Shown: positions 46,049 to 55,077, counted from the stretch's first letter. The stretch: DNA of 64,000 bases from SHZI01 sp964407855 (GCA_964407855.1 CAYOXI010000004.1:8177-72176); one strand, 5' to 3'. Translations and numbers: made by a program. Notes: generated from the letters alone by a model not told the origin.

Positions 46049-47541
46049 TGCAACCTTCCCTGACCGGACTGGGCATGAACGTGGAGGCAGCGACAGCCGG
46101 CTTTTCCCTGGCCCGGGTGCGCGACCAGGTGCTGGACGCGGCAGGCATCGCCGACGGCGACCTGGAGCGGGCCCTGGCCACGCTGATGCGCGGCGATGTG
46201 GACAACGCAGACCTCTATTTCCAGGTCTCACGCCACGAATCGTGGACGCTCGAAGATGGCATCGTGAAGGAAGGTGCCCACAGCATCGAGCAGGGCGTGG
46301 GCGTGCGGGCCATGGCCGGCGAGAAGACCGGCTTCGCCTACTCCGACGAGATCGTCGTGCCAGCGCTGCTCCAGGCCTCCGAGGCGGCAAGTGCGATCGT
46401 GCGCCAGGGCCGGCAGGGACGGGTCGGTCTGCGCCAGCCGCGTGCCGGCCATCAACTGTATCCGCCAGTTGATCCGCTGCTCTCCCTGCAGGACGAGGCC
46501 AAGGTCGCGCTGCTGCAGCAGGTTGACCAGGCCGTGCGGCGCCTGGATCCCCGGGTGAAGCAGGTCGTGGCCAGCCTGGCTGCCGCCCACGACGTGATCC
46601 TGGTCTGCGCCAGCGATGGGGTGATGGCTGCCGACGTCCGCCCGCTGGTGCGCTTCAATGTGTCGGTGATCGTGGAACATGAGGGCCGCCGGGAGCAGGG
46701 CTATGCGGGCGGTGGCGGCCGTTTCGGCTACGAACATTTCACGCCGGACCGCCTGCTGGAGTTCGGGCAGGAGGCTGTGCGCCAGGCGATCGTCAATCTG
46801 GATGCCGTTCCGGCCCCGGCCGGCGAGATGGTGGTGGTCCTCGGTCCCGGCTGGCCCGGGGTCCTGCTTCACGAGGCCATCGGTCACGGCCTTGAGGGAG
46901 ATTTCAACCGCAAGGGCACCTCCGCATTTACCGGCCGCATCGGCGAGCGCGTGGCGACGCCGCTCTGCACGGTGGTGGATGACGGTACCCTGCCGGGGCG
47001 GCGGGGCTCGCTCAACGTCGACGACGAAGGAACTCCGACCAGCAATACGGTGCTGATCGAGGGCGGCATCCTGCGCGGCTACATCCAGGACCGCCACAAC
47101 GCCCGGCTCATGGGTACCGTGTCCACCGGCAACGGACGCCGCCAGTCCTTCGCCCACCTGCCGCTGCCCCGGATGACCAATACCTACATGCTGGCCGGCC
47201 CACACCATCCGGACGAGATCATTGCGTCCGTGCCGAAAGGTATCTACGCGCGGAACTTTGGCGGCGGCCAGGTGGACATCACCTCCGGCAAGTTCGTGTT
47301 CTCCGCCAGTGAGGCCTACCTGATCGAGAACGGCAAGCTTGGTGCGCCGATCCGGGATGCCACGCTGGTCGGCGACGGTCCGACGGTGCTGAACCGCGTC
47401 AGCATGGTCGGCAACGACCTCGCGCTGGATGCCGGCATCGGCGTCTGCGGCAAGGAGGGCCAGTCAGTGCCGGTCGGTGTCGGTCAGCCGACGCTGCGCA
47501 TCGATGGCCTTACTGTTGGCGGGACGGGCACCGGCGGATGA
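46048..47541 (+). CDS. tldD: Metalloprotease TldD
   Basis: 497 residues; an internal ATG at 46075 (MNVEAATAGF) is an alternative start. Zinc motif LLHEAIGHGLEGDF (HExxxH) and the later TVVDDGTLPGRRGSLNVDDE block are diagnostic. TldD with PmbA/TldE degrades unfolded peptides and matures microcin B17 or CcdA-like substrates in relatives. Overlaps pmbA by 4 bases; yjgA, which separates them in many relatives, is absent. Confidence 0.95.
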   Translation: MQPSLTGLGMNVEAATAGFSLARVRDQVLDAAGIADGDLERALATLMRGDVDNADLYFQVSRHESWTLEDGIVKEGAHSIEQGVGVRAMAGEKTGFAYSDEIVVPALLQASEAASAIVRQGRQGRVGLRQPRAGHQLYPPVDPLLSLQDEAKVALLQQVDQAVRRLDPRVKQVVASLAAAHDVILVCASDGVMAADVRPLVRFNVSVIVEHEGRREQGYAGGGGRFGYEHFTPDRLLEFGQEAVRQAIVNLDAVPAPAGEMVVVLGPGWPGVLLHEAIGHGLEGDFNRKGTSAFTGRIGERVATPLCTVVDDGTLPGRRGSLNVDDEGTPTSNTVLIEGGILRGYIQDRHNARLMGTVSTGNGRRQSFAHLPLPRMTNTYMLAGPHHPDEIIASVPKGIYARNFGGGQVDITSGKFVFSASEAYLIENGKLGAPIRDATLVGDGPTVLNRVSMVGNDLALDAGIGVCGKEGQSVPVGVGQPTLRIDGLTVGGTGTGG

Positions 47542-48899
47542 GTGCCAGTGCGGCGATCGCCGAGCCCCTGGCGGTGGGCAATGCACTTGGGCTGCTTCAG
47601 GAGAAGGTTGCCCATGCCCTGCGTCTGGCCCGCAGTCTCGGGGCGACCCAGGCGGAAGCCAGTGCCACCTTCGGTACGGGCTTCTCCATCAGCGTCCGGC
47701 TGCGGGAGGTGGAGACGCTCCGCCACCAGCGGGACCAGGGCCTCAGCGTCAGTGTCTGGCTGGGCCAGCGGAAGGGCTCGGCCAGCACCACCGACCTGCG
47801 CGCCGGGGCGATCGACGAGACGGTCCGCAAAGCCTGCTCACTCGCACGCTATGGAGCCGAGGATCCGGCCTCGGGACTTGCTGATCCGGAGCGGATGGCG
47901 CGGGAGATTCCTGACCTGGACCTCTACCACCCGTGGGACATCGGCCCCGCCGCCGCCATCGAACTTGCCCGGGCCTGCGAGTCGGCGGCGCTGGACCTTG
48001 ATCCGCGCATCAGCAACTCGGAGGGTGCCAGCGTCAGCACGAGTGAGGGCGTCCGGGTGTATGGCAATACCCACGGATTCCTGGCCGGCTACCCCGAGTC
48101 CGACCACAGCCTGAGCTGCTCGGTGGTTGCCAGCCAGGACGGGCAGATGGAAACCGACTACGAGTACGCCGTGGTCCGTAACCCGGCCGACCTGCCCCTG
48201 CCGGCGGCGGTCGGTGAGGAAGCCGGCCGGCGGACGGTCGCCCGGCTCGGCGGCGCGAAGCTCACGACCCGCACGGCGCCGGTGCTGTTTCCAGCCCGGG
48301 TGGCCCGTGGCCTCATCGGCCACTGGCTGGGTGCCATCAGCGGCGGTGCGCTTTATCGCCGGTCATCCTTCCTGGTCGATGCGCTTGGCAAATCCGTGTT
48401 CGCCTCCCGGGTCCGGATTGATGAGAGGCCCCACCTGCCCCACGCCCTTGGCAGCGCACCATTTGATGACGAAGGCGTGGCCACCGGTGACCGCTGCCTC
48501 GTGGAGGAGGGCGTACTCCGCGGCTACGTGCTGGGCAGCTACTACGCCCGGAAGCTGAAGATGGCATCCACCGGCAATGCCGGCGGCACCCACAACGTTG
48601 TCGTGCAGAGCACCGGCGAGAGCTACCCGGAGTTGCTCGCGAAGCTCGACCGGGGCCTGGTCATCGCCGATCTGATGGGCAGTGGCGTGAACCCGGTGAC
48701 GGGCGATTACTCCCGCGGTGCCTCCGGCTTCTGGGTGGAGAACGGCCGCGTCCAGTACCCCGTTACCGAGATCACCATCGCCGGCCGCCTCCAGGACATG
48801 TACCAGGGCATCGTCGGTATCGGTACGGATGTGGATCGCCGGGGCGGCGTGCTCAGTGGTTCAATCCTCGTGGACCGGATGACCATCGCCGGTACCTGA
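47538..48899 (+). CDS. pmbA: Metalloprotease-complex subunit PmbA/TldE
   Basis: 453 residues, ATG overlapping the tldD stop. It has the TldE features: ASATFGTGFSISVRLREVE at the start, no HExxxH, and NAGGTHNVVVQSTGESYPEL plus LMGSGVNPVTGDYSRGASG near the end. It is the non-catalytic partner of TldD. Its 3' end overlaps the convergent yihY-like gene by 39 bases. Confidence 0.95.
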   Translation: MSASAAIAEPLAVGNALGLLQEKVAHALRLARSLGATQAEASATFGTGFSISVRLREVETLRHQRDQGLSVSVWLGQRKGSASTTDLRAGAIDETVRKACSLARYGAEDPASGLADPERMAREIPDLDLYHPWDIGPAAAIELARACESAALDLDPRISNSEGASVSTSEGVRVYGNTHGFLAGYPESDHSLSCSVVASQDGQMETDYEYAVVRNPADLPLPAAVGEEAGRRTVARLGGAKLTTRTAPVLFPARVARGLIGHWLGAISGGALYRRSSFLVDALGKSVFASRVRIDERPHLPHALGSAPFDDEGVATGDRCLVEEGVLRGYVLGSYYARKLKMASTGNAGGTHNVVVQSTGESYPELLAKLDRGLVIADLMGSGVNPVTGDYSRGASGFWVENGRVQYPVTEITIAGRLQDMYQGIVGIGTDVDRRGGVLSGSILVDRMTIAGT

Positions 48900-50222
48900 G
48901 AATTCCGCCAGTGTGCGCTCGGCAAGGGCGCCATCCCGCACACCCTCCAGCTCCCTCAGCAGTTCGGGTACCTCCCGGGGCCAGTTTCCCGGCTGCAGGA
49001 CATCGGGCTCCGTCGGCTGCCGGGCGGCGATCAGGATCGCGCGCAGCGTAATCCCCGCCGGGTCCCGGCTCAGCCGCAATTCGCCGTTGTCTGCCAGCAT
49101 AAGCAGGCCCGCCGCTTCCAGCCGCTGCACCACCGGCGTCAATTCGATGCCGGGCAGGGATAGCTGTTCGCAGATGTCGGCCAGCTCAGGCGGCATGCCA
49201 CGGTCCCGGGGTCGGCGGGCCAGGAGCGCCATGATCGCAAGAGCCAGTTCTTCGCTGCGCCGGCTTCCCGGATCCGGCCACTGGTTTACGACCTGCAGGT
49301 ATTCCGGATGCTGGATGTAGCAGGCCACCTGGGCACCGATCAGGAAAGTGAGCCAGCAGAGGAAAACCCAGAGCAGGGCGCTGACCAGGATGGCGAAGCC
49401 GGCGTAGATGGACAGAGTCTGGGACGACGTAACGATGATCTGGGCTACCAGCACTGCCGCCCCCGCCCAGGCCACGCCGCCGACAACGCCGCCGGTGAGC
49501 GCTGCCTGGAACTTCACCCGCGTGTTGGGCACGGCCCAGTACAGGCAGCTGAATGCGGTACAGACCAGCAGCCACGGCACGGCCTGCGCCCAGAGCGGGG
49601 CCACCGAACTGACCGGTGTCAGGTCTGCCAGGCCGGAGGCGGCGGCACCTCTTTCCAGCCAGGCGATCAGGCCCAGGGCGAGCGACATCACGACCGGGCC
49701 GAGGAAAATCACGGCCAGGTTATTCCCCAACCGTCGCGCCGGGGTCCGCGGCTGGCTGACGCGCCAGATGAAGTTCAGGCTGTCCTCGACCCGCCGTGCC
49801 AGGGAGAGCGCGGTCCAGAGGAGCAGAGCAATGCCGAAGCCGGCCAGCAAGCCGCCCTGGGTGTTGTCCACGAGGCTCATGACCGTTGCCAGGATCACCT
49901 CGCCACGGGGACCCAGCGGCGCCACCCATTGCTGCAGCAGCGGCTCGATCTGCCGGTGCAGGTCTAAGGCCTTGAGCAGCGCGAAGCTGATGGCCAGCAG
50001 CGGCACAAGGGAGAGCAGGGTCCGGTAGACGAGCGCCTCGGCGCGCTGGACCAGCCGTCCGGCAATGATTTCCCGGGTGACCGCCCAGCTTCGCTGCAGG
50101 ATGCGGCGGGGCAGGCCGCGGATGCCCGGGGGTGAGAGCTGGGCGAACAGCCGGGCTTCCAGTTTTGCTCCCCAGGCTTCCGGCAGCAGCGACTTCATGG
50201 GGCTGGCTCGCCGCCCACTCAC
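48861..50222 (-). CDS. YihY/BrkB family membrane protein with C-terminal extension
   Basis: 453 residues from a GTG that overlaps the purC stop; an ATG 8 codons later is possible. The YihY domain (about 30-310) has RAEALVYRTLLSLVPLLAISF and about six membrane helices. The last 140 residues are soluble and look like a winged-helix-type domain seen in longer YihY proteins. The old 'ribonuclease BN' label does not apply. The 3' end overlaps pmbA. Confidence 0.88.
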   Translation of the reverse strand: MSGRRASPMKSLLPEAWGAKLEARLFAQLSPPGIRGLPRRILQRSWAVTREIIAGRLVQRAEALVYRTLLSLVPLLAISFALLKALDLHRQIEPLLQQWVAPLGPRGEVILATVMSLVDNTQGGLLAGFGIALLLWTALSLARRVEDSLNFIWRVSQPRTPARRLGNNLAVIFLGPVVMSLALGLIAWLERGAAASGLADLTPVSSVAPLWAQAVPWLLVCTAFSCLYWAVPNTRVKFQAALTGGVVGGVAWAGAAVLVAQIIVTSSQTLSIYAGFAILVSALLWVFLCWLTFLIGAQVACYIQHPEYLQVVNQWPDPGSRRSEELALAIMALLARRPRDRGMPPELADICEQLSLPGIELTPVVQRLEAAGLLMLADNGELRLSRDPAGITLRAILIAARQPTEPDVLQPGNWPREVPELLRELEGVRDGALAERTLAEFSGTGDGHPVHED

Positions 50223-51130
50223 CCGGATTGCGTGTCGGTGAGCAGGGTCAGCGCCCGCCGGTACTTTTCGCTGGTCCGGCGGATGATGTCAGGCGGCAGG
50301 CGGGGGCCCGGCGCACGTTTGTCCCAGTCGAGGGTTTCCAGATAGTCCCGCACAAACTGCTTGTCGAAGCTGGGCGGACTGGTGCCGGGCTGGTACTGGT
50401 CGGCCGGCCAGAAGCGGGACGAGTCCGGCGTCATCACCTCGTCGATGAGGTAGAGGCCGCCGTGGTCGTCCAGTCCGAACTCGAACTTGGTATCCGCAAT
50501 GATGATGCCCCGGCCGAGAGCGTGGGCAGCGCCCTCCAAATAGATACTCAGGGCGAGATCCCGGACGCGGTGGGCGAGGTCCGCACCGATCAGTCGCTCG
50601 CACTCCCCGAAGCTGATGTTCTCGTCATGGTCGCCCTGCGCCGCCTTGGTGGCCGGCGTGAACACCGGCTTGGGCAGACGCGCGGCCATTGGCAATCCCG
50701 CAGGCAGCGGGATGCCGCAGACGCTGCCGCTGCGCTGATAGTCCTTGTAGCCCGAGCCGATAAGATATCCCCTGACGACCGCCTCGATGGGCAGGGGCTT
50801 CAGGCGCCGCACTACCATCGCGCGGCTGGCCAGCGCAGCGCGTTCCGCCGGATCCGTGAGTACTGCTGCAAGGGGAAGCTGCGCGAGGTGATTCGCGACG
50901 ATGTGAGCCGTTCGTGCGAACCAGAAACCGGACATAAGTGTCAGCACTTCACCCTTGCCTGGAATCGGATCCGGCAGGACCACGTCGAAGGCAGACAGGC
51001 GGTCCGTGGTGATGATCAGCAGGTGCTGGTCATCGATCGCGTAGATGTCCCGGACCTTGCCTTGACTCAGCCGGGTAAGGCCTGTCACGCTGGATTGATA
51101 GACGGCATCAGGGCCGATGTTCTGTGTCAT
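50219..51130 (-). CDS. purC: SAICAR synthetase
   Basis: 303 residues from MTQNIGPDAVYQSS; the open frame extends 31 codons upstream without similarity. Motifs: QGKVRDIYAIDDQHLLIITT, GSGYKDYQRSG, IADTKFEFGLDD and DEVMTPDSSRFWP. The length fits the long (Ade1-like) form rather than the 237 residues of E. coli. It joins CAIR and aspartate in purine synthesis. Divergent from djlA. Confidence 0.95.
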   Translation of the reverse strand: MTQNIGPDAVYQSSVTGLTRLSQGKVRDIYAIDDQHLLIITTDRLSAFDVVLPDPIPGKGEVLTLMSGFWFARTAHIVANHLAQLPLAAVLTDPAERAALASRAMVVRRLKPLPIEAVVRGYLIGSGYKDYQRSGSVCGIPLPAGLPMAARLPKPVFTPATKAAQGDHDENISFGECERLIGADLAHRVRDLALSIYLEGAAHALGRGIIIADTKFEFGLDDHGGLYLIDEVMTPDSSRFWPADQYQPGTSPPSFDKQFVRDYLETLDWDKRAPGPRLPPDIIRRTSEKYRRALTLLTDTQSG

Positions 51131-51179
51131 CCAGCAGATTCTAGCAGCGCCATTCGCGCTTTCCTCGAGTAGCTCACCC

Positions 51180-51986
51180 ATGCCCTGGATCGGCAAAGTC
51201 GGCGGCGGAATTCTCGGCCTCATTGCGGGTGGTCCGGTGGGCGCGCTGATCGGCGGCGCGCTGGGCCATCAGTTTGACCGGGGAGCCCGCCTGCTCGCCG
51301 GCTTTGGATCCGACGCCGGCCATGACCGGCTCTATGACGCGGCAAACCGCCAGCAGATCTTCTTTGAGACCACCTTCCATTGCCTCGGCGCGCTGGCAAA
51401 GGCTGATGGCCGCGTCTCCGAGGCAGAGATCGAGACCGCGCGCCGCGTCATGGCGGAGATGCGCCTGCAGCCCGAGGCCGTCCGCCGGGCGATCGAGTGC
51501 TTCACCGCCGGCAAGCGTCCGGGATTTCCGCTGCGCGACCGGGTCCTGACACTCCGCCGGGCCTGCGGTCGCGAACCCGAGCTGCTGCGCACCTTCCTCG
51601 AGGTGCAGATGGATTTCCTGCTGGCCAAGGCGGCAATCAGCGACCGGGAGCGCGCGCTGCTGCTCACCATGGCCGAAGCACTGGGTGTCGGCAGGATCGA
51701 TCTCGCGCACCTGGAGTCCGTACTCCGGGCGCGGCGCAGCTTTCGCCAGGGTCCGGGGCTGGCGCCGCGCCAGTCCCTCGCCGGCGCCTACCGCGCCCTG
51801 GGCCTCGAGGACACTGCCGGGGATGCGGAAGTGAAGCGCGCTTACCGCCGGCTTATGAACCAGCACCACCCTGACAAGCAGGCGGCGCGCGGACTGCCCG
51901 AGTCGATGCGGGAGGCGTCGAAGGAGCGCACACACGAGATCCGCGCGGCCTATGACCTGATCCGCGAGCATCGGGGATTCAAGTAG
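51180..51986 (+). CDS. djlA: Co-chaperone DjlA
   Basis: 268 residues (E. coli 271) from MPWIGKVGGGILGLIAGGPV, whose glycine-rich membrane helix is typical. A TerB-like middle domain (about 50-185) and a C-terminal J domain with the HPD motif in LMNQHHPDKQAARG follow. DjlA stimulates DnaK at the inner membrane. The frame opens further upstream over the purC start, which I rejected. Confidence 0.94.
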   Translation: MPWIGKVGGGILGLIAGGPVGALIGGALGHQFDRGARLLAGFGSDAGHDRLYDAANRQQIFFETTFHCLGALAKADGRVSEAEIETARRVMAEMRLQPEAVRRAIECFTAGKRPGFPLRDRVLTLRRACGREPELLRTFLEVQMDFLLAKAAISDRERALLLTMAEALGVGRIDLAHLESVLRARRSFRQGPGLAPRQSLAGAYRALGLEDTAGDAEVKRAYRRLMNQHHPDKQAARGLPESMREASKERTHEIRAAYDLIREHRGFK

Positions 51987-52025
51987 CCCTCGCCGGCTTT
52001 CGTGGCCACGTGCTATGTTCAGGGC

Positions 52026-52709
52026 ATGCCCGCCGACAGACCGGATTACCTGATTGCGCCGTCGATACTCTCGGCCGACTTTGCCCGGCTGGGCGAGGAG
52101 GTGGAGAGCGTACTCGCGGCCGGCGCGGACATCGTCCACTTCGATGTCATGGACAATCACTACGTTCCCAACCTGACCATTGGTCCCCTGGTCTGCGAGG
52201 CGCTCCGCAAGCGGGGCATCAAGGCGCCGATCGATGTACACCTGATGGTGGAGCCGGTGGACGAACTGGCCCGGTCCTTCGCCGGTGCCGGCGCTTCATG
52301 GATCAGCTTCCATCCGGAGGCCAGCCGGCATGTGGATCGCACGATCAGCCTGATCCGCGAGCTGGGTTGCCAGCCGGGGCTGGTACTGAACCCGGCCACG
52401 CCACTCGACTGCCTGGATCACACCCTGCCGGGAATCGACCTGGTGCTCGTCATGTCGGTGAACCCCGGCTTTGGCGGGCAGTCCTTCATCCCCGGAAGCC
52501 TGCCCAAGCTGCGCGCGATCCGCGAGCGCATCGCCGCATCCGGCCGCGCCGTGCGCCTTGAGGTGGATGGAGGAATAAAGCCCGACAATATCCGGGCAGT
52601 GGCCGAGGCCGGCGCAGATGTATTCGTTGCCGGGTCCGCCATCTTTGGCAGCCCGGACTATGCCGCCACGATCGCCCGTATGCGCAGTGAGCTGGCGGCG
52701 GCAGGCTGA
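52026..52709 (+). CDS. rpe: Ribulose-phosphate 3-epimerase
   Basis: 227 residues (E. coli 225) from MPADRPDYLIAPSILSADFA. Metal and catalytic motifs: HFDVMDNHYVPN, DVHLMVEP, VMSVNPGFGGQ, EVDGGIKPDN. It interconverts ribulose- and xylulose-5-phosphate. TATGTT lies 6 bases before the ATG and no ribosome binding site is visible; a GTG at 52002 is the alternative start. In relatives gph and trpE follow; here crp follows on the other strand. Confidence 0.95.
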   Translation: MPADRPDYLIAPSILSADFARLGEEVESVLAAGADIVHFDVMDNHYVPNLTIGPLVCEALRKRGIKAPIDVHLMVEPVDELARSFAGAGASWISFHPEASRHVDRTISLIRELGCQPGLVLNPATPLDCLDHTLPGIDLVLVMSVNPGFGGQSFIPGSLPKLRAIRERIAASGRAVRLEVDGGIKPDNIRAVAEAGADVFVAGSAIFGSPDYAATIARMRSELAAAG

Positions 52710-52753
52710 GCCCGGCCGCCGCCAGGGACTTCACTGAACGGGAGAGCGGGTCC

Positions 52754-53422
52754 TCAGAGACCGACGGCCTTCAGTTTGGGCTTGGGCCGCGCGTTGTAGA
52801 CCACGATGGTCTTGCCGGTGGCCGTGATCAGGCCCTGGTCCTCAAGCACCTTCAGCACGCGACCGGCCATTTCCCGGGAGCAGCCCACCAGGCGTGACAG
52901 CTCCTGCCGGCTCACCTTGATCTGCATGCCGTCGGGATGGGTCATCGCATCGGGTTCGTTGCACAGGTCCATGATGGCGTGAGCGACCCGACCGGTGACA
53001 TCCACAAACGCCAGGTCGCCAAGCTTGCGGTTGGTGCGATCGAGGCGCGTGGCGAGCTGGGTAGCCAGCTCGAACACCAGACCCGGACTCTCGCTGGCGA
53101 TCTGGCGGAAGCGGGCGTAAGTCATTTCCGCGAGTTCCGAACTCACGCGGGTTCTCACCCAGGCACTGCGGGCCGGCTGCTCGTGGAACAGGCCCATCTC
53201 GCCGAAGAACTGGCCCTTGTTCAGGTAGGCCAGCACCATTTCGTTGCCGTCCTCGTCTTCGATCATCACCTCGACGGAGCCGTCGAGTACGTAGAAGAGG
53301 CTGTCGGGCACGTCCCCGGCGTGAATCATGACAGTCTTGCTCGGTACCGTCCTTACGCGGCAATACGTCAGGAAGCGGTTGATCGCCGGCACATCACTCA
53401 AAGCCTTACCAGTCGCAGCCAT
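52754..53422 (-). CDS. crp: cAMP receptor protein (CRP/Vfr/Clp family)
   Basis: 222 residues from the ATG preceded by GGGGAGA. It aligns along its length with E. coli CRP (210). The cAMP pocket has GEMGLF and RSAWVR (R85, S86 equal to R82, S83); the position of E. coli S128 is Asn here. The recognition helix CSREMAGRVL keeps R183, E184 and R188, so the TGTGA-type site should be bound. A perfect site lies 153 bases upstream. It is a global regulator of carbon use and other functions. Confidence 0.95.
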   Translation of the reverse strand: MAATGKALSDVPAINRFLTYCRVRTVPSKTVMIHAGDVPDSLFYVLDGSVEVMIEDEDGNEMVLAYLNKGQFFGEMGLFHEQPARSAWVRTRVSSELAEMTYARFRQIASESPGLVFELATQLATRLDRTNRKLGDLAFVDVTGRVAHAIMDLCNEPDAMTHPDGMQIKVSRQELSRLVGCSREMAGRVLKVLEDQGLITATGKTIVVYNARPKPKLKAVGL

Positions 53423-53574
53423 GGCAGTCTCTCCCCAATAAACCCGTTCAGCCAAAATCCGTTCAAGCCCAGTCCCCAGCTCACGGAAAAACCCTAACCA
53501 GAGCGAGGAATATGTTGCATCGGGGCGTACGGTAGTGCATCGGCGGCAGACCGTGAACTGCCAAGTACCGGAAC

Positions 53575-53590
53575 TGTGATGGCTCTCACA
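53575..53590. promoter_or_regulatory. CRP binding site upstream of crp
   Basis: Perfect symmetric TGTGA-TGGCTC-TCACA, flanked by A-rich ends (AAC on the left, GGAA on the right). It lies between coq7 and crp, both on the minus strand, about 150 bases before the crp start. The recognition helix encoded by crp is conserved, so autoregulation is likely. Confidence 0.85.
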
Positions 53591-53643
53591 GGAACCCGTC
53601 CAGTCCAGAGCCACGGGCGGCCCGGGGCTGGTTGTGTCCGGGC

Positions 53644-54285
53644 CTAGATCCGCCGCGCCAGAGTGGTCATAACGCCGGCAACCAGCCGCATTCCGGCGCG
53701 GATCGCGGTCGGCAGTTCCTCGCCGCCCATCGCGCGGGCGGACGCGCCGTGAGTGACCTCATCAGTTCGCATCTGCGTCAGGATACGGCGGCTGCGCTGG
53801 TCACCGGCAGGCAGGCGGTCCAGATGTCCTTCGAGGTGCTGTTCCACCTGGCGCTCCGTTTCCGCGACAAAGCCGAGCCCGGGACCGCGGCCGGACAGCC
53901 CGGCAACGGCCCCGAGGGCGAAGCTGCCCGCGTACCAGACAGGGCCGAGTACGCTGGGCCGGTCCCCGAGCTCTGCAAGTCGCTGCCGGCACCAGACCAG
54001 GTGATCCTCCTCATCGATGGCGGCCTGTTGCAGCCGCGAGGTGAGGGCGGAATCGGCCGAACTCAGGGCCTGGCCCCGGTACAGGGCCTGGGCAGCCACC
54101 TCCCCGGCATGATTGATGCGCATCAGCGCGGCCGCCAGGCGCCGGTCCTCCGGGCCAAGGGCCTCAGTCTCGGGGTCACCGGCCGGGTTCGGCCGGGCCG
54201 CCCGCAACGGCCCGGCCAGCACCCGCAGGCCGGTGTCCACTTCCGTCAGCAGGCGGTCCGTCAGGGACAGCTGTCGCGGCTGCAT
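53644..54285 (-). CDS. coq7: 3-demethoxyubiquinol 3-hydroxylase Coq7
   Basis: 213 residues from MQPRQLSLTDRLLTEVDTGL; the longer open frame upstream lacks similarity. Di-iron ligands: MRINHAGEVAAQALYRGQ, DEEDHLVWC, ETERQVEQHLEGHL, and DEVTHG. It performs the penultimate hydroxylation of ubiquinone in place of the flavin enzyme UbiF. It lies upstream of crp on the same strand. Confidence 0.94.
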   Translation of the reverse strand: MQPRQLSLTDRLLTEVDTGLRVLAGPLRAARPNPAGDPETEALGPEDRRLAAALMRINHAGEVAAQALYRGQALSSADSALTSRLQQAAIDEEDHLVWCRQRLAELGDRPSVLGPVWYAGSFALGAVAGLSGRGPGLGFVAETERQVEQHLEGHLDRLPAGDQRSRRILTQMRTDEVTHGASARAMGGEELPTAIRAGMRLVAGVMTTLARRI

Positions 54286-54440
54286 GGGTCTTCTTTCAAC
54301 AGTCCGGCTTTCAGCCGGGTTCAGGCGATGGGGCAGATCAGGGACCGGCCAGTCGATTATGGTGGCCGCGTCCGGGTGGGGCAAACACGCCACCGGCCAC
54401 CGTGGCCCCGGGCCTTCCTGGCCGCCTCCGACCGGGGGGT

Positions 54441-54469
54441 TTGAAAAAAACGCCCCCAGCGCCTAAACT
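54441..54469 (+). promoter_or_regulatory. Predicted rplM-rpsI promoter
   Basis: TTGAAA, 17-base spacer, TAAACT, then the discriminator TTGCGGCCC. The predicted leader of about 105 bases before rplM is GC-rich and contains the perfect 12-base palindrome GGCGTCGACGCC at 54538-54549. Confidence 0.75.
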
Positions 54470-54580
54470 TTGCGGCCCTGCCCAAGGTTGCCCGGTCCGC
54501 CGGCACCTGCCGCGAGGGCCGGATCCCCGAATCAACAGGCGTCGACGCCGGACAGGCGCGGCTCACACACAGGTGTCCAG

Positions 54581-55009
54581 ATGGGTACGTTCTCAGCAAA
54601 GGCTCACGAGGTGCAGCGCGCCTGGTACGTCGTGGACGCCACGGATTGCACGCTCGGCCGTCTGGCCTCGGCCATCGCCTTCCGGCTGCGCGGCAAGCAC
54701 AAGGCGATATTCACCCCCCACGTGGACACGGGTGACTACATCGTCGTGGTCAATGCGGCCCGCATCCGTGCCACCGGCAACAAGTTGCAGGACAAGCTCT
54801 ACCGCCACCACACTGGCTATGTCGGCAACCTGAAGACGGTGACCCTCGCGCGCATGATGGCAGAGCACCCGGAGCGCGCCCTGATGAAGGCCGTGAAGGG
54901 CATGTTGCCGAAGAACAGCCTGGGCGCCACCATGCTGAAGAAGCTGCGCGTCTTCCCGGGTGCCGAGCACGAGCACCAGGCACAGCAGCCCGAGCCCCTG
55001 AAGCTCTAG
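54581..55009 (+). CDS. rplM: 50S ribosomal protein L13
   Basis: 142 residues, the same as E. coli, from MGTFSAKAHEVQRAWYVVDA. The motif TLGRLASAIAFRLRGKHKA and the block YRHHTGYVGNLKTVTL are typical. L13 is an early 23S rRNA binder. In E. coli it represses its own operon through the leader. It is followed by rpsI after 68 bases. Confidence 0.97.
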   Translation: MGTFSAKAHEVQRAWYVVDATDCTLGRLASAIAFRLRGKHKAIFTPHVDTGDYIVVVNAARIRATGNKLQDKLYRHHTGYVGNLKTVTLARMMAEHPERALMKAVKGMLPKNSLGATMLKKLRVFPGAEHEHQAQQPEPLKL

Positions 55010-55077
55010 ACCCCACTCTGACACCCCGAACTTCCCACCAAGCCCGTACCGCAGAACCCAAGGCAGGCCCCGAACCA

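Noticed and set aside
44927..46390. 487-codon open frame on the minus strand
   Set aside because: Antisense to yhdP end, the Nit1-like gene and tldD.
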